Shown here piece after piece: positions 39,463 to 48,198 of a stretch of DNA of 64,000 bases. Numbering within the stretch: position 1 is the first letter of the stretch; each line of letters begins with the position of its first letter. The DNA is from an uncultured Lactobacillus sp. GTDB taxonomy: Bacteria > Bacillota > Bacilli > Lactobacillales > Lactobacillaceae. Below the pieces are notes generated by a model, which had not been told where the DNA came from, made no database searches, and saw only the letters and a program-made list of their open reading frames with translations. Location of the stretch: positions 1 to 64,000 of the forward strand of contig NZ_CAJURR010000001.1 of the NCBI RefSeq assembly GCF_910589175.1, read 5' to 3'. Position numbers and translations under genes: made by a program.

Positions 39463-40007
39463 GAATTATTGCAGGAAAATATGCTAAGCGTAATTTACAT
39501 ACATTGAAGAGTAATGCTACTCGACCAACTAGTGACAAGGTAAAAGGGTCTTTATTTAATTCTTTGGGGCAATTTTTTGATGGTGGTCAAGTACTCGATC
39601 TATATGCCGGCAGTGGTGCCTTAGGAATTGAAGCTGTTTCTCGTGGCTATGATGAGGCTATTTTGGTAGATATTAGTGGTCAAGCATGCCAGGTTATCAG
39701 AAAAAATGTTGAGCTCACTAAGGAAGAAGAGAGATTTAAGATCTTAAAGTGCAGTGATAATCGCGCAATTAAAATTTTGCAGGATGAGGGTAAGAAATTT
39801 GATCTTGTTTTTCTTGATCCACCTTATGCTAAGCAAAAAATTGTAAAAATTATGACTAAATTGCTTGAGAATAATCTATTAAATGAGAAGGCGCTCGTTG
39901 TAGCTGAGACTGATGAACATGATGAATTACCAGAAGTTTCTGGCTTTTCAATTATTAAAGATCATCAGTTAGGACGAACAAAGGTAAAGGTTTACGAAAG
40001 AGACTAA
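39459..40007 (+). CDS. rsmD: 16S rRNA (guanine966-N2)-methyltransferase
   Basis: 182 aa. MRIIAGKYAKRNL start, the TRPTSDKVKGSLFN segment, SAM loop VLDLYAGSGALGIEA and the N6/N2-amine methylase motif LDPPY. TTG start overlapping ylbG by 4 bases. Pairs with coaD as in most Firmicutes. Confidence 0.95.
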   Translation: MRIIAGKYAKRNLHTLKSNATRPTSDKVKGSLFNSLGQFFDGGQVLDLYAGSGALGIEAVSRGYDEAILVDISGQACQVIRKNVELTKEEERFKILKCSDNRAIKILQDEGKKFDLVFLDPPYAKQKIVKIMTKLLENNLLNEKALVVAETDEHDELPEVSGFSIIKDHQLGRTKVKVYERD

Positions 40008-40008
40008 A

Positions 40009-40509
40009 ATGACAAAGGCGATTTTTCCCGGAAGTTTTGACCCAATAACCAATGGACATGTTGAGGTGATTGAAGGTGCATCTCATATGTTTGAAAAATT
40101 ATATGTAGTAATCATGACCAATACTAGTAAAAAGTATCTTTTTAACGAAAAAGAACGTTTAGAATTGGCTAAAAAAGTTTTTGAAAACAACGAAAAAGTT
40201 GAAGTTATTGCTCGCCCGGCTGAGTTGACCGTGGAAGTAGCACATGAACTTGGTGCAGGTGCAATTGTTCGTGGATTGCGAAATACAGCCGATTTTAACT
40301 ATGAGCGTGACATAGCTGGAATCAACAAGACGTTAGATCCAAATTTAAATACAGTTTTATTGTTTACTCGCCCAGAAGATAGTTTTATTTCTTCCAGTAT
40401 GATTAAAGAAACTGTATTTTTTGGTGGGGATGTTTCAACTTTAGTTCCAAAGCCAGTAGCAGCTGCATTGGAAGAAAAATTGAGGAACAGAAATAATGAA
40501 AAAAAATAA
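40009..40509 (+). CDS. coaD: phosphopantetheine adenylyltransferase
   Basis: Makes dephospho-CoA from 4'-phosphopantetheine and ATP. 166 aa. N-terminal FPGSFDPITNGHVEVI (the HxGH-type TNGH), ARPAELTVE, GLRNTADFNYE and the C-terminal ISSSMIKE motif. Overlaps the next gene by 14 bases. Confidence 0.96.
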   Translation: MTKAIFPGSFDPITNGHVEVIEGASHMFEKLYVVIMTNTSKKYLFNEKERLELAKKVFENNEKVEVIARPAELTVEVAHELGAGAIVRGLRNTADFNYERDIAGINKTLDPNLNTVLLFTRPEDSFISSSMIKETVFFGGDVSTLVPKPVAAALEEKLRNRNNEKK

Positions 40510-41506
40510 AAAATTAAAGTTTTGGCTGCTAGGAATAGCAGCATTTTTAATAGCGGTTGTATTTTGTCTATGGCCAACGCGATATTATATTGAAGCTCCT
40601 GGTGAAGCTTTTCAGATTAGTAAATATGTAAAAAGTACTAGAAAAGCTAATCCTAATTTTTATTTGGTAACTGTAAGTGAACGACCAGCGGTAATGATTG
40701 ATTATTTAACGAGTTTCTTGAGGCCGGCAGATAGTCGCTACTCAAAGGATGAATTAATGGGAACATCGACTAGTGCAGAATATAACCAAATGCAGCAGTA
40801 TTACATGGAAACTAGTCAAAATAATGCTATTTACTATGCGGCTAAGAAGGCAGGTGTTCCACATCGTCAAGAATTCTTAGGCGTTTACGTAATGGAAATA
40901 ATGAGTAATTCAACTTTTAAGAATAAGTTGAAGGTAGGAGACGTATTAGTTAGCGTAAATGGTAAGAAATTCAATTCTAGTCAAGAATTAATTAAATATG
41001 TTTCTTCTTTAAAGAAGAGTAAGGTAAAGATTGAAGTTATTAGAGGGAAAAAACACCTAACTTTCTCCGGTGAAACGGTAAAACTTTCGGGAACTAACCG
41101 TTACGGAATTGGTATTCAACTTGTAGATCATACGCGGGTAGTAACAAAGCCTGCAGTAAAAATTGATGCGGAAGATATTGGTGGACCTTCAGCTGGATTG
41201 ATGTTTACGCTTGAATGTTATCAATTATTTACCGGAAAAAATCTTAGCTCTAAAAAGATAGCGGGTACTGGGACGATGGATGATCAAGGAAAAGTAGGCA
41301 TGATTGGCGGCGTTGATAAGAAAGTAATAGCAGCTAGTCGTCAAGGAATGAAAGTTTTCTTTGTTCCAACTGATCGACCAGCGGGAGTTAAAAAGAGTGA
41401 AACGAACTATGCAGAAGCGGTAAGAACTGCTAAGAAAATTCATACTAAAATGAAGATTGTACCCGTGGCTCGATTTGAAGATGCACTAAATTATTTAGAA
41501 AAATAA
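40496..41506 (+). CDS. PDZ-domain Lon-like membrane protease (SepM/YlbL family)
   Basis: 336 aa: N-terminal membrane helix (about 7-26), PDZ domain (about 125-195; GVYVMEIMSNSTF, VGDVLVSVNGK), then a Lon-type proteolytic domain with Ser in GGPSAGLMFTL and Lys in GGVDKKVIAA forming the dyad. Related proteins (SepM) process competence peptides in streptococci, which is interesting beside comEA-comEC; substrate here is unknown. Confidence 0.88.
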   Translation: MKKNKKLKFWLLGIAAFLIAVVFCLWPTRYYIEAPGEAFQISKYVKSTRKANPNFYLVTVSERPAVMIDYLTSFLRPADSRYSKDELMGTSTSAEYNQMQQYYMETSQNNAIYYAAKKAGVPHRQEFLGVYVMEIMSNSTFKNKLKVGDVLVSVNGKKFNSSQELIKYVSSLKKSKVKIEVIRGKKHLTFSGETVKLSGTNRYGIGIQLVDHTRVVTKPAVKIDAEDIGGPSAGLMFTLECYQLFTGKNLSSKKIAGTGTMDDQGKVGMIGGVDKKVIAASRQGMKVFFVPTDRPAGVKKSETNYAEAVRTAKKIHTKMKIVPVARFEDALNYLEK

Positions 41507-41508
41507 GA

Positions 41509-41539
41509 AAAAGCAGCAAAAAAATTGCTGCTTTTTTTC
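41509..41539 (+). terminator. terminator before comEA
   Basis: AAAGCAGCAA and TTGCTGCTTT pair around an A-rich loop, followed by TTTTTTT. comEA starts 25 bases later, so it may have its own expression. Confidence 0.88.
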
Positions 41540-41563
41540 GTAATAAATAATGAGGTGATAAAA

Positions 41564-42247
41564 ATGGATTTTGAAAAAATAAAAGACTTCATCTTAGAAA
41601 AGAAAGGACTAGTAATTGGAATTATTGCGACGATTTTAATTGGTGGATACTTTATTCAAAAAAATAATCAGCCAGCAATTAATAATAGTCAAGTTCTAAG
41701 TGAAAATAATAAGAACCAATCAACAGAATTCTCTAAAAATAAAAGTAATACTACTTCTACTACCGGCCTAAATAGTCCATCCAAGCAAAATACAGTAACC
41801 GTAGATATTGCTGGAGCTGTTAAACATAGCGGAGTTTATACCTTAAAAAATGGAGCACGCTTAAATGATTTATTAAAAGTATGTGGCGGCTTAACAGACA
41901 AGGCAGAAACAAGAGCAATAAATCGAGCAGCTCTTTTAAAGGACCAAGATCAAATTTATGTCCCCAACATTGGTGAAAAAATAGAGAATATACCTGCAGC
42001 CGGAAATACAACTCCTACTAACTCATCCGCTTCGGATTCTGCTAGTTCAAATTCTGAGCAGGTTCATTTAAATTCTGCAACCGTTGAAGATCTACAAAAA
42101 TTAAATGGAGTGGGTCAGAAGAAAGCAGAACAAATTATTGCCTATCGCGATCAAAATGGAGGTTTTAAACAAATTGAAGATTTAACTAAAGTGACAGGAA
42201 TTGGTGAAAAGACTTTTGAAAAGCTCAAAGATCAATTGGCGCTCTAG
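41564..42247 (+). CDS. comEA: competence protein ComEA (DNA receptor)
   Basis: Membrane-anchored double-stranded DNA receptor for uptake. 227 aa from ATG 41564 (GAGGTGAT upstream); a TTG at 41525 lies inside the terminator. One membrane helix (about 13-33), Ser/Thr/Asn-rich linker, SLBB domain (VDIAGAVKHSGVYTL) and two helix-hairpin-helix motifs (LQKLNGVGQKKAEQI, LTKVTGIGEKTFEKL). All domains are intact. Confidence 0.95.
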   Translation: MDFEKIKDFILEKKGLVIGIIATILIGGYFIQKNNQPAINNSQVLSENNKNQSTEFSKNKSNTTSTTGLNSPSKQNTVTVDIAGAVKHSGVYTLKNGARLNDLLKVCGGLTDKAETRAINRAALLKDQDQIYVPNIGEKIENIPAAGNTTPTNSSASDSASSNSEQVHLNSATVEDLQKLNGVGQKKAEQIIAYRDQNGGFKQIEDLTKVTGIGEKTFEKLKDQLAL

Positions 42248-44486
42248 TTTTTATGCACCAGGATTTTATTTATTACTTAGTTTGGGATGTATTTCAGTTA
42301 CCTTTTTAATTTTGCAGACTACTACTTTTGTTCAAAGAGTTGTAGCCATAATTTTTTTACTTTTTTTCTGCTTTTTGCTCATTTATAAATTTCCTCAATA
42401 TCGACAATTACTAGCTTTATTTTTAGGAATAATATCTCTTATAACTTTACTTAATCAGCAGACAAGTAAAACGAAAATTGGAGAACCAATTCAAATATAT
42501 AGTGATCAGGTAAAAGTGAGTGACCAATTTTTCTATGGAGAGGGAAGAATTGGAAAGAATAAAGTTTTAATTAGTGGAAGTATAAACAAGTCACTTGAGA
42601 AAGAATTAAATCGCTTTGGGGGATGTTATTTAGTAAACTACCGGGCAAAAGTAGAAAAAATTATGCCAGCAACTAGCCCAGGTGAATTTGACTATCAAAA
42701 GTATTATCGTAGTAAAAAAATAAAAGAAAGAGTAAAGCTTGAAAGCTATGAGCTTTATCCTAAGAAACTTACTATTTTTGATTGGATCCATATTTTACGT
42801 AAACAGCTGATCGATTATTTTGAAAAAATGCCTCAGCTCACAAGATTTTTTGCTAGTGAAATGGTTCTAGCACAAAATCCTAGTCCAGAAAATAAGATTT
42901 TACTCAATAGTTATCGTGACTTAGGAATTATCCATTTGTTAAGTATCTCTGGTCTGCACGTAAGTTTATATATTCTGGGAATTATGTGGCTTGGGACAAT
43001 TATGAAAAGAACAGAAGAAGAGCTAACGATTTTCTGTGTTATTTTTTTAATAATTGAAATTTTACTTTCGAATTTTCAGGCTGGTTTTGTGCGAGCAAGT
43101 TTAAGTTATTTTTGGAATGTTTTCTTTAAAAGAAAAAAGATTATGATTAGTAGCGGAGATAAATTAGGAATAGTAGCGTTAACTCATCTCATATTTAATC
43201 CGCTATTATTTTTAAATAGTGGAGCGATTTTAAGCTATCTGTTAGTCTTTGGGTTAGAAATAAGCAAGAATTTTAAAAAGATTAAACAAAATATAGTTCT
43301 TAATTTATTAATTACGCCAATTCTATTACATGATTTTTATCGGATTAACTTTTTAACTATCATTTATAATTTCTTGATTGTTCCAATTTTTAATTTTATT
43401 CTTTTGCCTTTAACCTTTATTGTGATTTTTCTATTTTGGTGTTTACCAGACATTGTCAGAATAAGTGAACCAATTTTTAAAGTCATTGCGAACTTAACTA
43501 ATTTTATTGCTGATAAGCAAGTGGGATTAATAACTTTTGGGCAAATAAATTGGCTTCAAACTATATTTTTGTTGCTTGTGACTATATTTTTGATTATTAT
43601 GCCTAAAAATAGCGTAAAGAAATTGAAGTTAAGAGTAATTTTACTTGGAGCATATACTAGCTTTTTTTGTTTGATTCATTTTCCACTAAAAGGACAAGTT
43701 TCTTTTATTGACGTAGGACAAGGAGATAGCATTTTAATTACTACACCTTTGAATAGAAAAACATATTTAATAGATACGGGCGGAAAACTAAATTTTGGTA
43801 AAAGAAAAAGTGAGCCACAGTTAAATCGGATCACTATCCCATTTTTATATGCGCAGGGAATTGATCATCTTGATGGAGTCTTTTTAAGTCATCAAGATGC
43901 AGATCATATTGGTGATTTAAAAGCTTTGTTAGATCAAATTCCAGTAAATCGTCTATATTTTGCCAGAGGTTTGACTGATAATCAGTCTTTTATGAAGAAA
44001 ATAAGTAATCATTTAAACGATGTAGAACTGATGCCACTTCTTGCAGGCGATAAAGTTAGAGAAGGCGGGATCGATTTTGACGTGGTTTATCCTTTTAAAC
44101 CGGGTTTAGGTAAGAACGAAGACTCTTTATCTATGACTTTTAAGTTAGCGAATAAACGATGGCTTTTTACTGGAGACTTGGGCAGAGAAGGAGAAAAAGA
44201 GATACAAAATCACTATAATTTCCAAGTTGATTACTTTAAATTGGGCCATCATGGTAGTAAAACTTCTAGCAATCCAGATTTTTTAAAGCAGTTGAATCCG
44301 CGATTGGTCTTTATTTCCTCAGGACGCAATAATCGTTTTGGACATCCCCATCAAGAAACTTTAAAAACATTGAAAGACTTAGGCATTCCATATTTAAATA
44401 CGCAAGATAGTGGTACAATTACTTGGAATTACTCACCATTTCAAGGTGATAAGATTACGACTTTTTATAAAGGAAATACAAAATGA
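42201..44486 (+). CDS. comEC: competence protein ComEC (DNA channel)
   Basis: Inner-membrane channel for single-stranded DNA import. 761 aa: N-terminal OB-type domain, central Competence domain with many helices (LSISGLHVSLYI), and a C-terminal metallo-beta-lactamase domain (DVGQGDSILI, SHQDADHIGD, FKLGHHGSKTSS). It appears intact. The start is uncertain: TTG 42201, GTG 42204 and TTG 42216 all lie within comEA, an overlap of 32-47 bases. Confidence 0.94.
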   Translation: MVKRLLKSSKINWRSSFYAPGFYLLLSLGCISVTFLILQTTTFVQRVVAIIFLLFFCFLLIYKFPQYRQLLALFLGIISLITLLNQQTSKTKIGEPIQIYSDQVKVSDQFFYGEGRIGKNKVLISGSINKSLEKELNRFGGCYLVNYRAKVEKIMPATSPGEFDYQKYYRSKKIKERVKLESYELYPKKLTIFDWIHILRKQLIDYFEKMPQLTRFFASEMVLAQNPSPENKILLNSYRDLGIIHLLSISGLHVSLYILGIMWLGTIMKRTEEELTIFCVIFLIIEILLSNFQAGFVRASLSYFWNVFFKRKKIMISSGDKLGIVALTHLIFNPLLFLNSGAILSYLLVFGLEISKNFKKIKQNIVLNLLITPILLHDFYRINFLTIIYNFLIVPIFNFILLPLTFIVIFLFWCLPDIVRISEPIFKVIANLTNFIADKQVGLITFGQINWLQTIFLLLVTIFLIIMPKNSVKKLKLRVILLGAYTSFFCLIHFPLKGQVSFIDVGQGDSILITTPLNRKTYLIDTGGKLNFGKRKSEPQLNRITIPFLYAQGIDHLDGVFLSHQDADHIGDLKALLDQIPVNRLYFARGLTDNQSFMKKISNHLNDVELMPLLAGDKVREGGIDFDVVYPFKPGLGKNEDSLSMTFKLANKRWLFTGDLGREGEKEIQNHYNFQVDYFKLGHHGSKTSSNPDFLKQLNPRLVFISSGRNNRFGHPHQETLKTLKDLGIPYLNTQDSGTITWNYSPFQGDKITTFYKGNTK

Positions 44487-45472
44487 CATTAATCTCTCTT
44501 TTTAAACAGACTAATCCTAAGAATGCTAATCTTTTGATTCAAGGACCAGATTCATTTTTTAATGATTATTTGGTTCGCAACTACCTCAATCAAAAATCTT
44601 TTTCTGAACTTGATCAAGTGATTGTAGACTGCCTTGAAGATGGACTTGATGAATTGATGGCAACTTTAACAGAGTCTTCTTTATTTAGTAATCAGAAAGT
44701 TGTTGTTGTTAAAAATCCATTCTTTTTAATGGCCAAAGTACCACAAAAGTTTAAAAAACAAGTTGAAAAATTAACTAAAATCATTGAACATTTGAGTGAT
44801 TTAGAAGATGTAGTTGTTTTTGTAGCTAATTATGAAAAAATCGATCGTAGAAAAAAGATCAGTAAGCTTTTGCTTGAACATGTTAATGTAGTTGAAACTA
44901 CGTTTAAGCCATATGAAGTAAGTGGAATAATTAAGGCTATAAGTAAAGAAGAGGGATATCAAATTACTAATATGGCTCTTCAAATATTAATCCAAAGAAG
45001 TGACCAAGTTCTCGATGTCTCTTTAAGTAACTACGTAAAATTAAAAAATATTGTTGGTGAAGATAAAAGGATTACGGAAACTTTAATTAACGAAAATATT
45101 GATCGTTCTCTTTCAGAAAATATTTTTGAAATATTAACAGCTGCTTTTGATAAAAAATATCAAGAGGCTACTCAACGTTTAGAGGATCATTTACGAGAAG
45201 GAGCAAGTGCGATCCAGCTATTAGCTATTTTTGAATCTCAACTTGAATTTTTGACTTGTGTTAAAGTTCTGCAAAATAGACGCTGGAGTAAAGATCAAAT
45301 TACTAAAGAGTTAAAAGTGAATCCGTATCGAGTAAAACTAGCCCTTGAAAATAAAGTATCATTAAGTAAACTAACTATTTTATTGAAGCAAGCTATTGAA
45401 CTTGATTTTGGCTACAAAAATGGAACTTATCACGGGGATGAGTTCTTGAAACTCTTTTTATTAAAAATTTAG
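44483..45472 (+). CDS. holA: DNA polymerase III delta subunit
   Basis: Clamp-loader subunit that opens the beta clamp. 329 aa with N-terminal LLIQGPDSFFNDYLV and the low-similarity three-domain pattern of the Firmicutes YqeN type; LRILASQ-like segment seen as LLAIFESQLEFL. Overlaps comEC by 4 bases; the comEC-holA-rpsT order is conserved in Firmicutes. Confidence 0.9.
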   Translation: MTLISLFKQTNPKNANLLIQGPDSFFNDYLVRNYLNQKSFSELDQVIVDCLEDGLDELMATLTESSLFSNQKVVVVKNPFFLMAKVPQKFKKQVEKLTKIIEHLSDLEDVVVFVANYEKIDRRKKISKLLLEHVNVVETTFKPYEVSGIIKAISKEEGYQITNMALQILIQRSDQVLDVSLSNYVKLKNIVGEDKRITETLINENIDRSLSENIFEILTAAFDKKYQEATQRLEDHLREGASAIQLLAIFESQLEFLTCVKVLQNRRWSKDQITKELKVNPYRVKLALENKVSLSKLTILLKQAIELDFGYKNGTYHGDEFLKLFLLKI

Positions 45473-45481
45473 ACAACAAAA

Positions 45482-45515
45482 AAGCCCGGAGGAAAACTCC
45501 GAGCTTTTATTTTGC
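45482..45515. terminator. convergent terminator between holA and rpsT
   Basis: AAGC-C-CGGAG pairs with CTCCG-A-GCTT around GAAAA; T-runs flank it on both strands. Confidence 0.85.
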
Positions 45516-45540
45516 CTAATATCAGGTGTCAAGTAAATAA

Positions 45541-45798
45541 TTACTTGTTAGCAGCCTTCTTAGATAAGCGTGACTTATCACGGTTAGCTTTGTTCTTAGA
45601 AATAAGACCTTTAGAAGCAGCCTTATCTAAAGCACGTGCAGCTTTAACTTCTAAATCGAGGACATCTTTTGCGTCATTTTCAACAGCTTCGTTGAATTTT
45701 CTTACAGCAGTTCTCAATTTACTTAATTCAGCAGCGTTGCGCTTGTTAGCAGTAGCATTAGTCTTAACACGTTTAATTGCTGATTTAATTTGTGGCAT
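45541..45798 (-). CDS. rpsT: 30S ribosomal protein S20
   Basis: 85 aa, Lys/Ala-rich, starting [14 protein letters not shown] as is standard. I chose ATG 45798: the GAGGTGAT ribosome site lies 5 bases before it, and the GTG at 45807 overlaps that site. Transcribed away from rpsO. Confidence 0.97.
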   Translation of the reverse strand: MPQIKSAIKRVKTNATANKRNAAELSKLRTAVRKFNEAVENDAKDVLDLEVKAARALDKAASKGLISKNKANRDKSRLSKKAANK

Positions 45799-45873
45799 CA
45801 AAATCACCTCGATAAAATAGATTTACTCGTTAATTATACTTAATACAAGCCGTTGGTGCAAGGTAATTTGGAC

Positions 45874-45902
45874 TTGCTTTTTTAAAAACTTCCATGTAAT
45901 AT
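45874..45902 (+). promoter_or_regulatory. promoter of rpsO
   Basis: TTGCTT (45874-45879), 17-base spacer, TAATAT (45897-45902). It would start transcription just before the structured leader. Confidence 0.6.
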
Positions 45903-45910
45903 TAATATCT

Positions 45911-45975
45911 GTTGGAACCATTGACGCTGTTTTCCCGCCGCCGACGGTTAACGTTGTTAATGGCAATTATTTAAA
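45911..45975 (+). promoter_or_regulatory. structured rpsO leader, possible S15 autoregulatory RNA
   Basis: CCATTGAC (45918-45925) pairs with GTTAATGG (45956-45963) in an 8-bp stem enclosing a GC-rich hairpin CCG-CCGA-CGG (45938-45947). S15 represses its own mRNA through leader structures in several bacteria. The GC-rich core stands out from the AT-rich surroundings. Family assignment is inferred. Confidence 0.5.
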
Positions 45976-45992
45976 AGAGAGGTATTTTTCTA

Positions 45993-46262
45993 ATGGCTAT
46001 TTCAAAAGAAAAGAAAGATGAATTAATCAAAGAATACGCACGTCACGATGGCGATACTGGTTCTCCAGAAGTTCAAATTGCACTTTTAACTAGTGACATC
46101 AACAACTTGAACGACCACTTAAAGGCTAACAAGCAAGACCACCACTCATACGTTGGTTTGCTTAAGAAGATTGGTCACCGTCGTAACTTACTTCGTTACT
46201 TGAAGAACAAAGATATTCAACGTTACCGTGAATTAATCAACAAGTTAGGTTTACGTCGTTAA
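45993..46262 (+). CDS. rpsO: 30S ribosomal protein S15
   Basis: 89 aa with the S15 signature [13 protein letters not shown] near the N-terminus and the [14 protein letters not shown] helix. Binds the 16S central domain. RBS AGAGAGG. A terminator follows. Confidence 0.98.
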   Translation: MAISKEKKDELIKEYARHDGDTGSPEVQIALLTSDINNLNDHLKANKQDHHSYVGLLKKIGHRRNLLRYLKNKDIQRYRELINKLGLRR

Positions 46263-46283
46263 TTTTAATAATTCATGAACCTC

Positions 46284-46315
46284 AGCTACTCTTTATCTTA
46301 AAGAGTAGCTTTTTT
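46284..46315 (+). terminator. terminator after rpsO
   Basis: AGCTACTCTTTA and TAAAGAGTAGCT form a 12-bp stem with a 3-base loop and T-run. Confidence 0.93.
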
Positions 46316-46321
46316 GTTTCT

Positions 46322-46350
46322 TTCAAATTCATACTATTATATGGTAAAAT
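46322..46350 (+). promoter_or_regulatory. promoter of rnjB
   Basis: TTCAAA (46322-46327), 17 bases, TAAAAT (46345-46350) preceded by TGG, making an extended -10. Confidence 0.55.
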
Positions 46351-46422
46351 TAATTAGATTAACTTCGTTTTGATCATTAAGATCCATAAATAATTTAAGT
46401 AAATATAGAAAGAAGCAAAAAA

Positions 46423-48198
46423 ATGTCACAAAAGATTAAGATAATGATCTTGGGTGGCGCACGTGAAAATGGTAAAAACATGTACGCTGTTCAAGTAGAA
46501 GACGAAATTTTTATTATGGATGCAGGTTTGAAGTATCCTGATTCATCTTTGTTGGGAATTGACGTTGTTATTCCTGATTTACAATTTTTCCAAGATTATG
46601 CCGATAAAATTGCTGGTATCTTCTTAACCCATGGTCACGCTGACTCAATCGGTGCTCTACCATATATTTTAAGAGATCACGATATTCCAGTTTTCGGTTC
46701 AAAATTAACTATTGAATTGGCAAAGATTGCTGTTCAACGTGAAAATAGACGTCGTAAAAATGACTTATTCCACGTTATTGATGCTGATACAGAGATTGAA
46801 TTTAAAAATGCAAATGTCTCTTTCTTCAAGACTACGCACTCAATTCCAGATTCTTTAGGAATTGATATTTCTACTAAAGAGGGAGAAATTGTCTACACTG
46901 GTGACTTTAAGTTTGATCCATCAGCTAAAAAGGGCTATCGAACTGACCTTGTTCGCTTATCGGAGATTGCCCAAAAGGGCGTGCTCGCACTTCTGAGTGA
47001 TTCAACTAATGCTGAAGCAAACTTCCCAAATGATCGTCAAACTAATATTGAAAAATATATTTATAACATTTTTGAAAACTATGATGGTCGTATCATTGCT
47101 GCAGCAAAAGCATCAAATATCGTCCGTGTTCAAGAGATTTTCCAAGCAGCGGCTGCAACTGGAAGACATGTTTTCTTGACAGGTAGAGATGCTGGTAAAA
47201 TTGTCTATACAGCAATGAAATTAGGTTACTTAAACGTACCTAAGGGATTACTTGTTCACAGTAAAGACTTAAAGAAGATTCCTGATAATGAATTGGTAAT
47301 CTTAGAAACTGGTCGGATGGGTGAACCACTTAAGTCTCTTCAAAAGATGGCAACTAACCGTCACCGTATGATTAAGATTAAGAAGGGTGATTTAGTTTTC
47401 ATCGCTACCACTCCTTCACACTCAGTTGAAACCATGGTTGCCCAGACTAGTGATATGATTTACCGTGCTGGCGGAACAGTTAAAGAACTTGGCAGAGACA
47501 AGCATACAAGTGGACATGCAACTGGCCGGGACTTGCAAATGTTAATTGATACACTTAAGCCTAAGTTCTTAATTCCAGTTATTGGCGAATACCGTCTTCT
47601 TGAAATCCATAAAGATTTGGCCATTGAAGCAGGTATGAATAAGAAGGATATTTTCTTACCACATAACGGGGATGCATATGCTTTAGAAAAAGGACGTTTC
47701 TATCGTACAGATGCTGTTCCTGGTGAAGATATCATGATTGACGGTTCTGGTGTCGGTGATGTTGGAAACATCGTGTTAAGAGACCGGGAAGTTTTATCTG
47801 ATGATGGAGTCTTTATTGCTGCAGTTACTATTGACAGAAAGAAAAAGAAGATTATCTCAGAACCACGTGTTTCAACTAGAGGATTTGTATACATTAAGGC
47901 TAACCATGCCTTGATGAATGGTGCTGCTGATGTAATTAAAGAAGCAGTAAACAATAACTTTGAACATAAGAAGTTTGATTGGACCGAATTAAAGCAAGAT
48001 GTTCGTAATGATGTTGAAAAATATCTTTATAAGCAAACAGGTCGTCGTCCGGTTGTTTTACCAGTTGTAATGGAAGTTAACCAAAATAGACACCGTGCAA
48101 TGGCTAGACGAAATAATCAAGATAATAATTCTGAAAAACGTCCAGTTAGAAAAAATCATCATAAAAAAGATTCAGAACAAAAGAAGGCAAAAGCTTAA
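46423..48198 (+). CDS. rnjB: ribonuclease J2 (J1 partner)
   Basis: 591 aa, same beta-lactamase/beta-CASP fold as the J1 gene at 33075. The metal motif reads HGHADSIGA instead of HGHEDHIGG, so one metal-binding His is a Ser, the pattern of J2 proteins which have weak activity and assemble with J1. TGDFKFD and GHATGRD remain. C-terminal basic tail of about 35 residues rich in Lys, Arg, Asn. Overlaps the next gene by 1 base. Confidence 0.92.
   Translation: MSQKIKIMILGGARENGKNMYAVQVEDEIFIMDAGLKYPDSSLLGIDVVIPDLQFFQDYADKIAGIFLTHGHADSIGALPYILRDHDIPVFGSKLTIELAKIAVQRENRRRKNDLFHVIDADTEIEFKNANVSFFKTTHSIPDSLGIDISTKEGEIVYTGDFKFDPSAKKGYRTDLVRLSEIAQKGVLALLSDSTNAEANFPNDRQTNIEKYIYNIFENYDGRIIAAAKASNIVRVQEIFQAAAATGRHVFLTGRDAGKIVYTAMKLGYLNVPKGLLVHSKDLKKIPDNELVILETGRMGEPLKSLQKMATNRHRMIKIKKGDLVFIATTPSHSVETMVAQTSDMIYRAGGTVKELGRDKHTSGHATGRDLQMLIDTLKPKFLIPVIGEYRLLEIHKDLAIEAGMNKKDIFLPHNGDAYALEKGRFYRTDAVPGEDIMIDGSGVGDVGNIVLRDREVLSDDGVFIAAVTIDRKKKKIISEPRVSTRGFVYIKANHALMNGAADVIKEAVNNNFEHKKFDWTELKQDVRNDVEKYLYKQTGRRPVVLPVVMEVNQNRHRAMARRNNQDNNSEKRPVRKNHHKKDSEQKKAKA

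Noticed and set aside
45512..45820. 102-codon plus-strand frame over rpsT
   Set aside because: rpsT on the minus strand is certain; this frame is its shadow.
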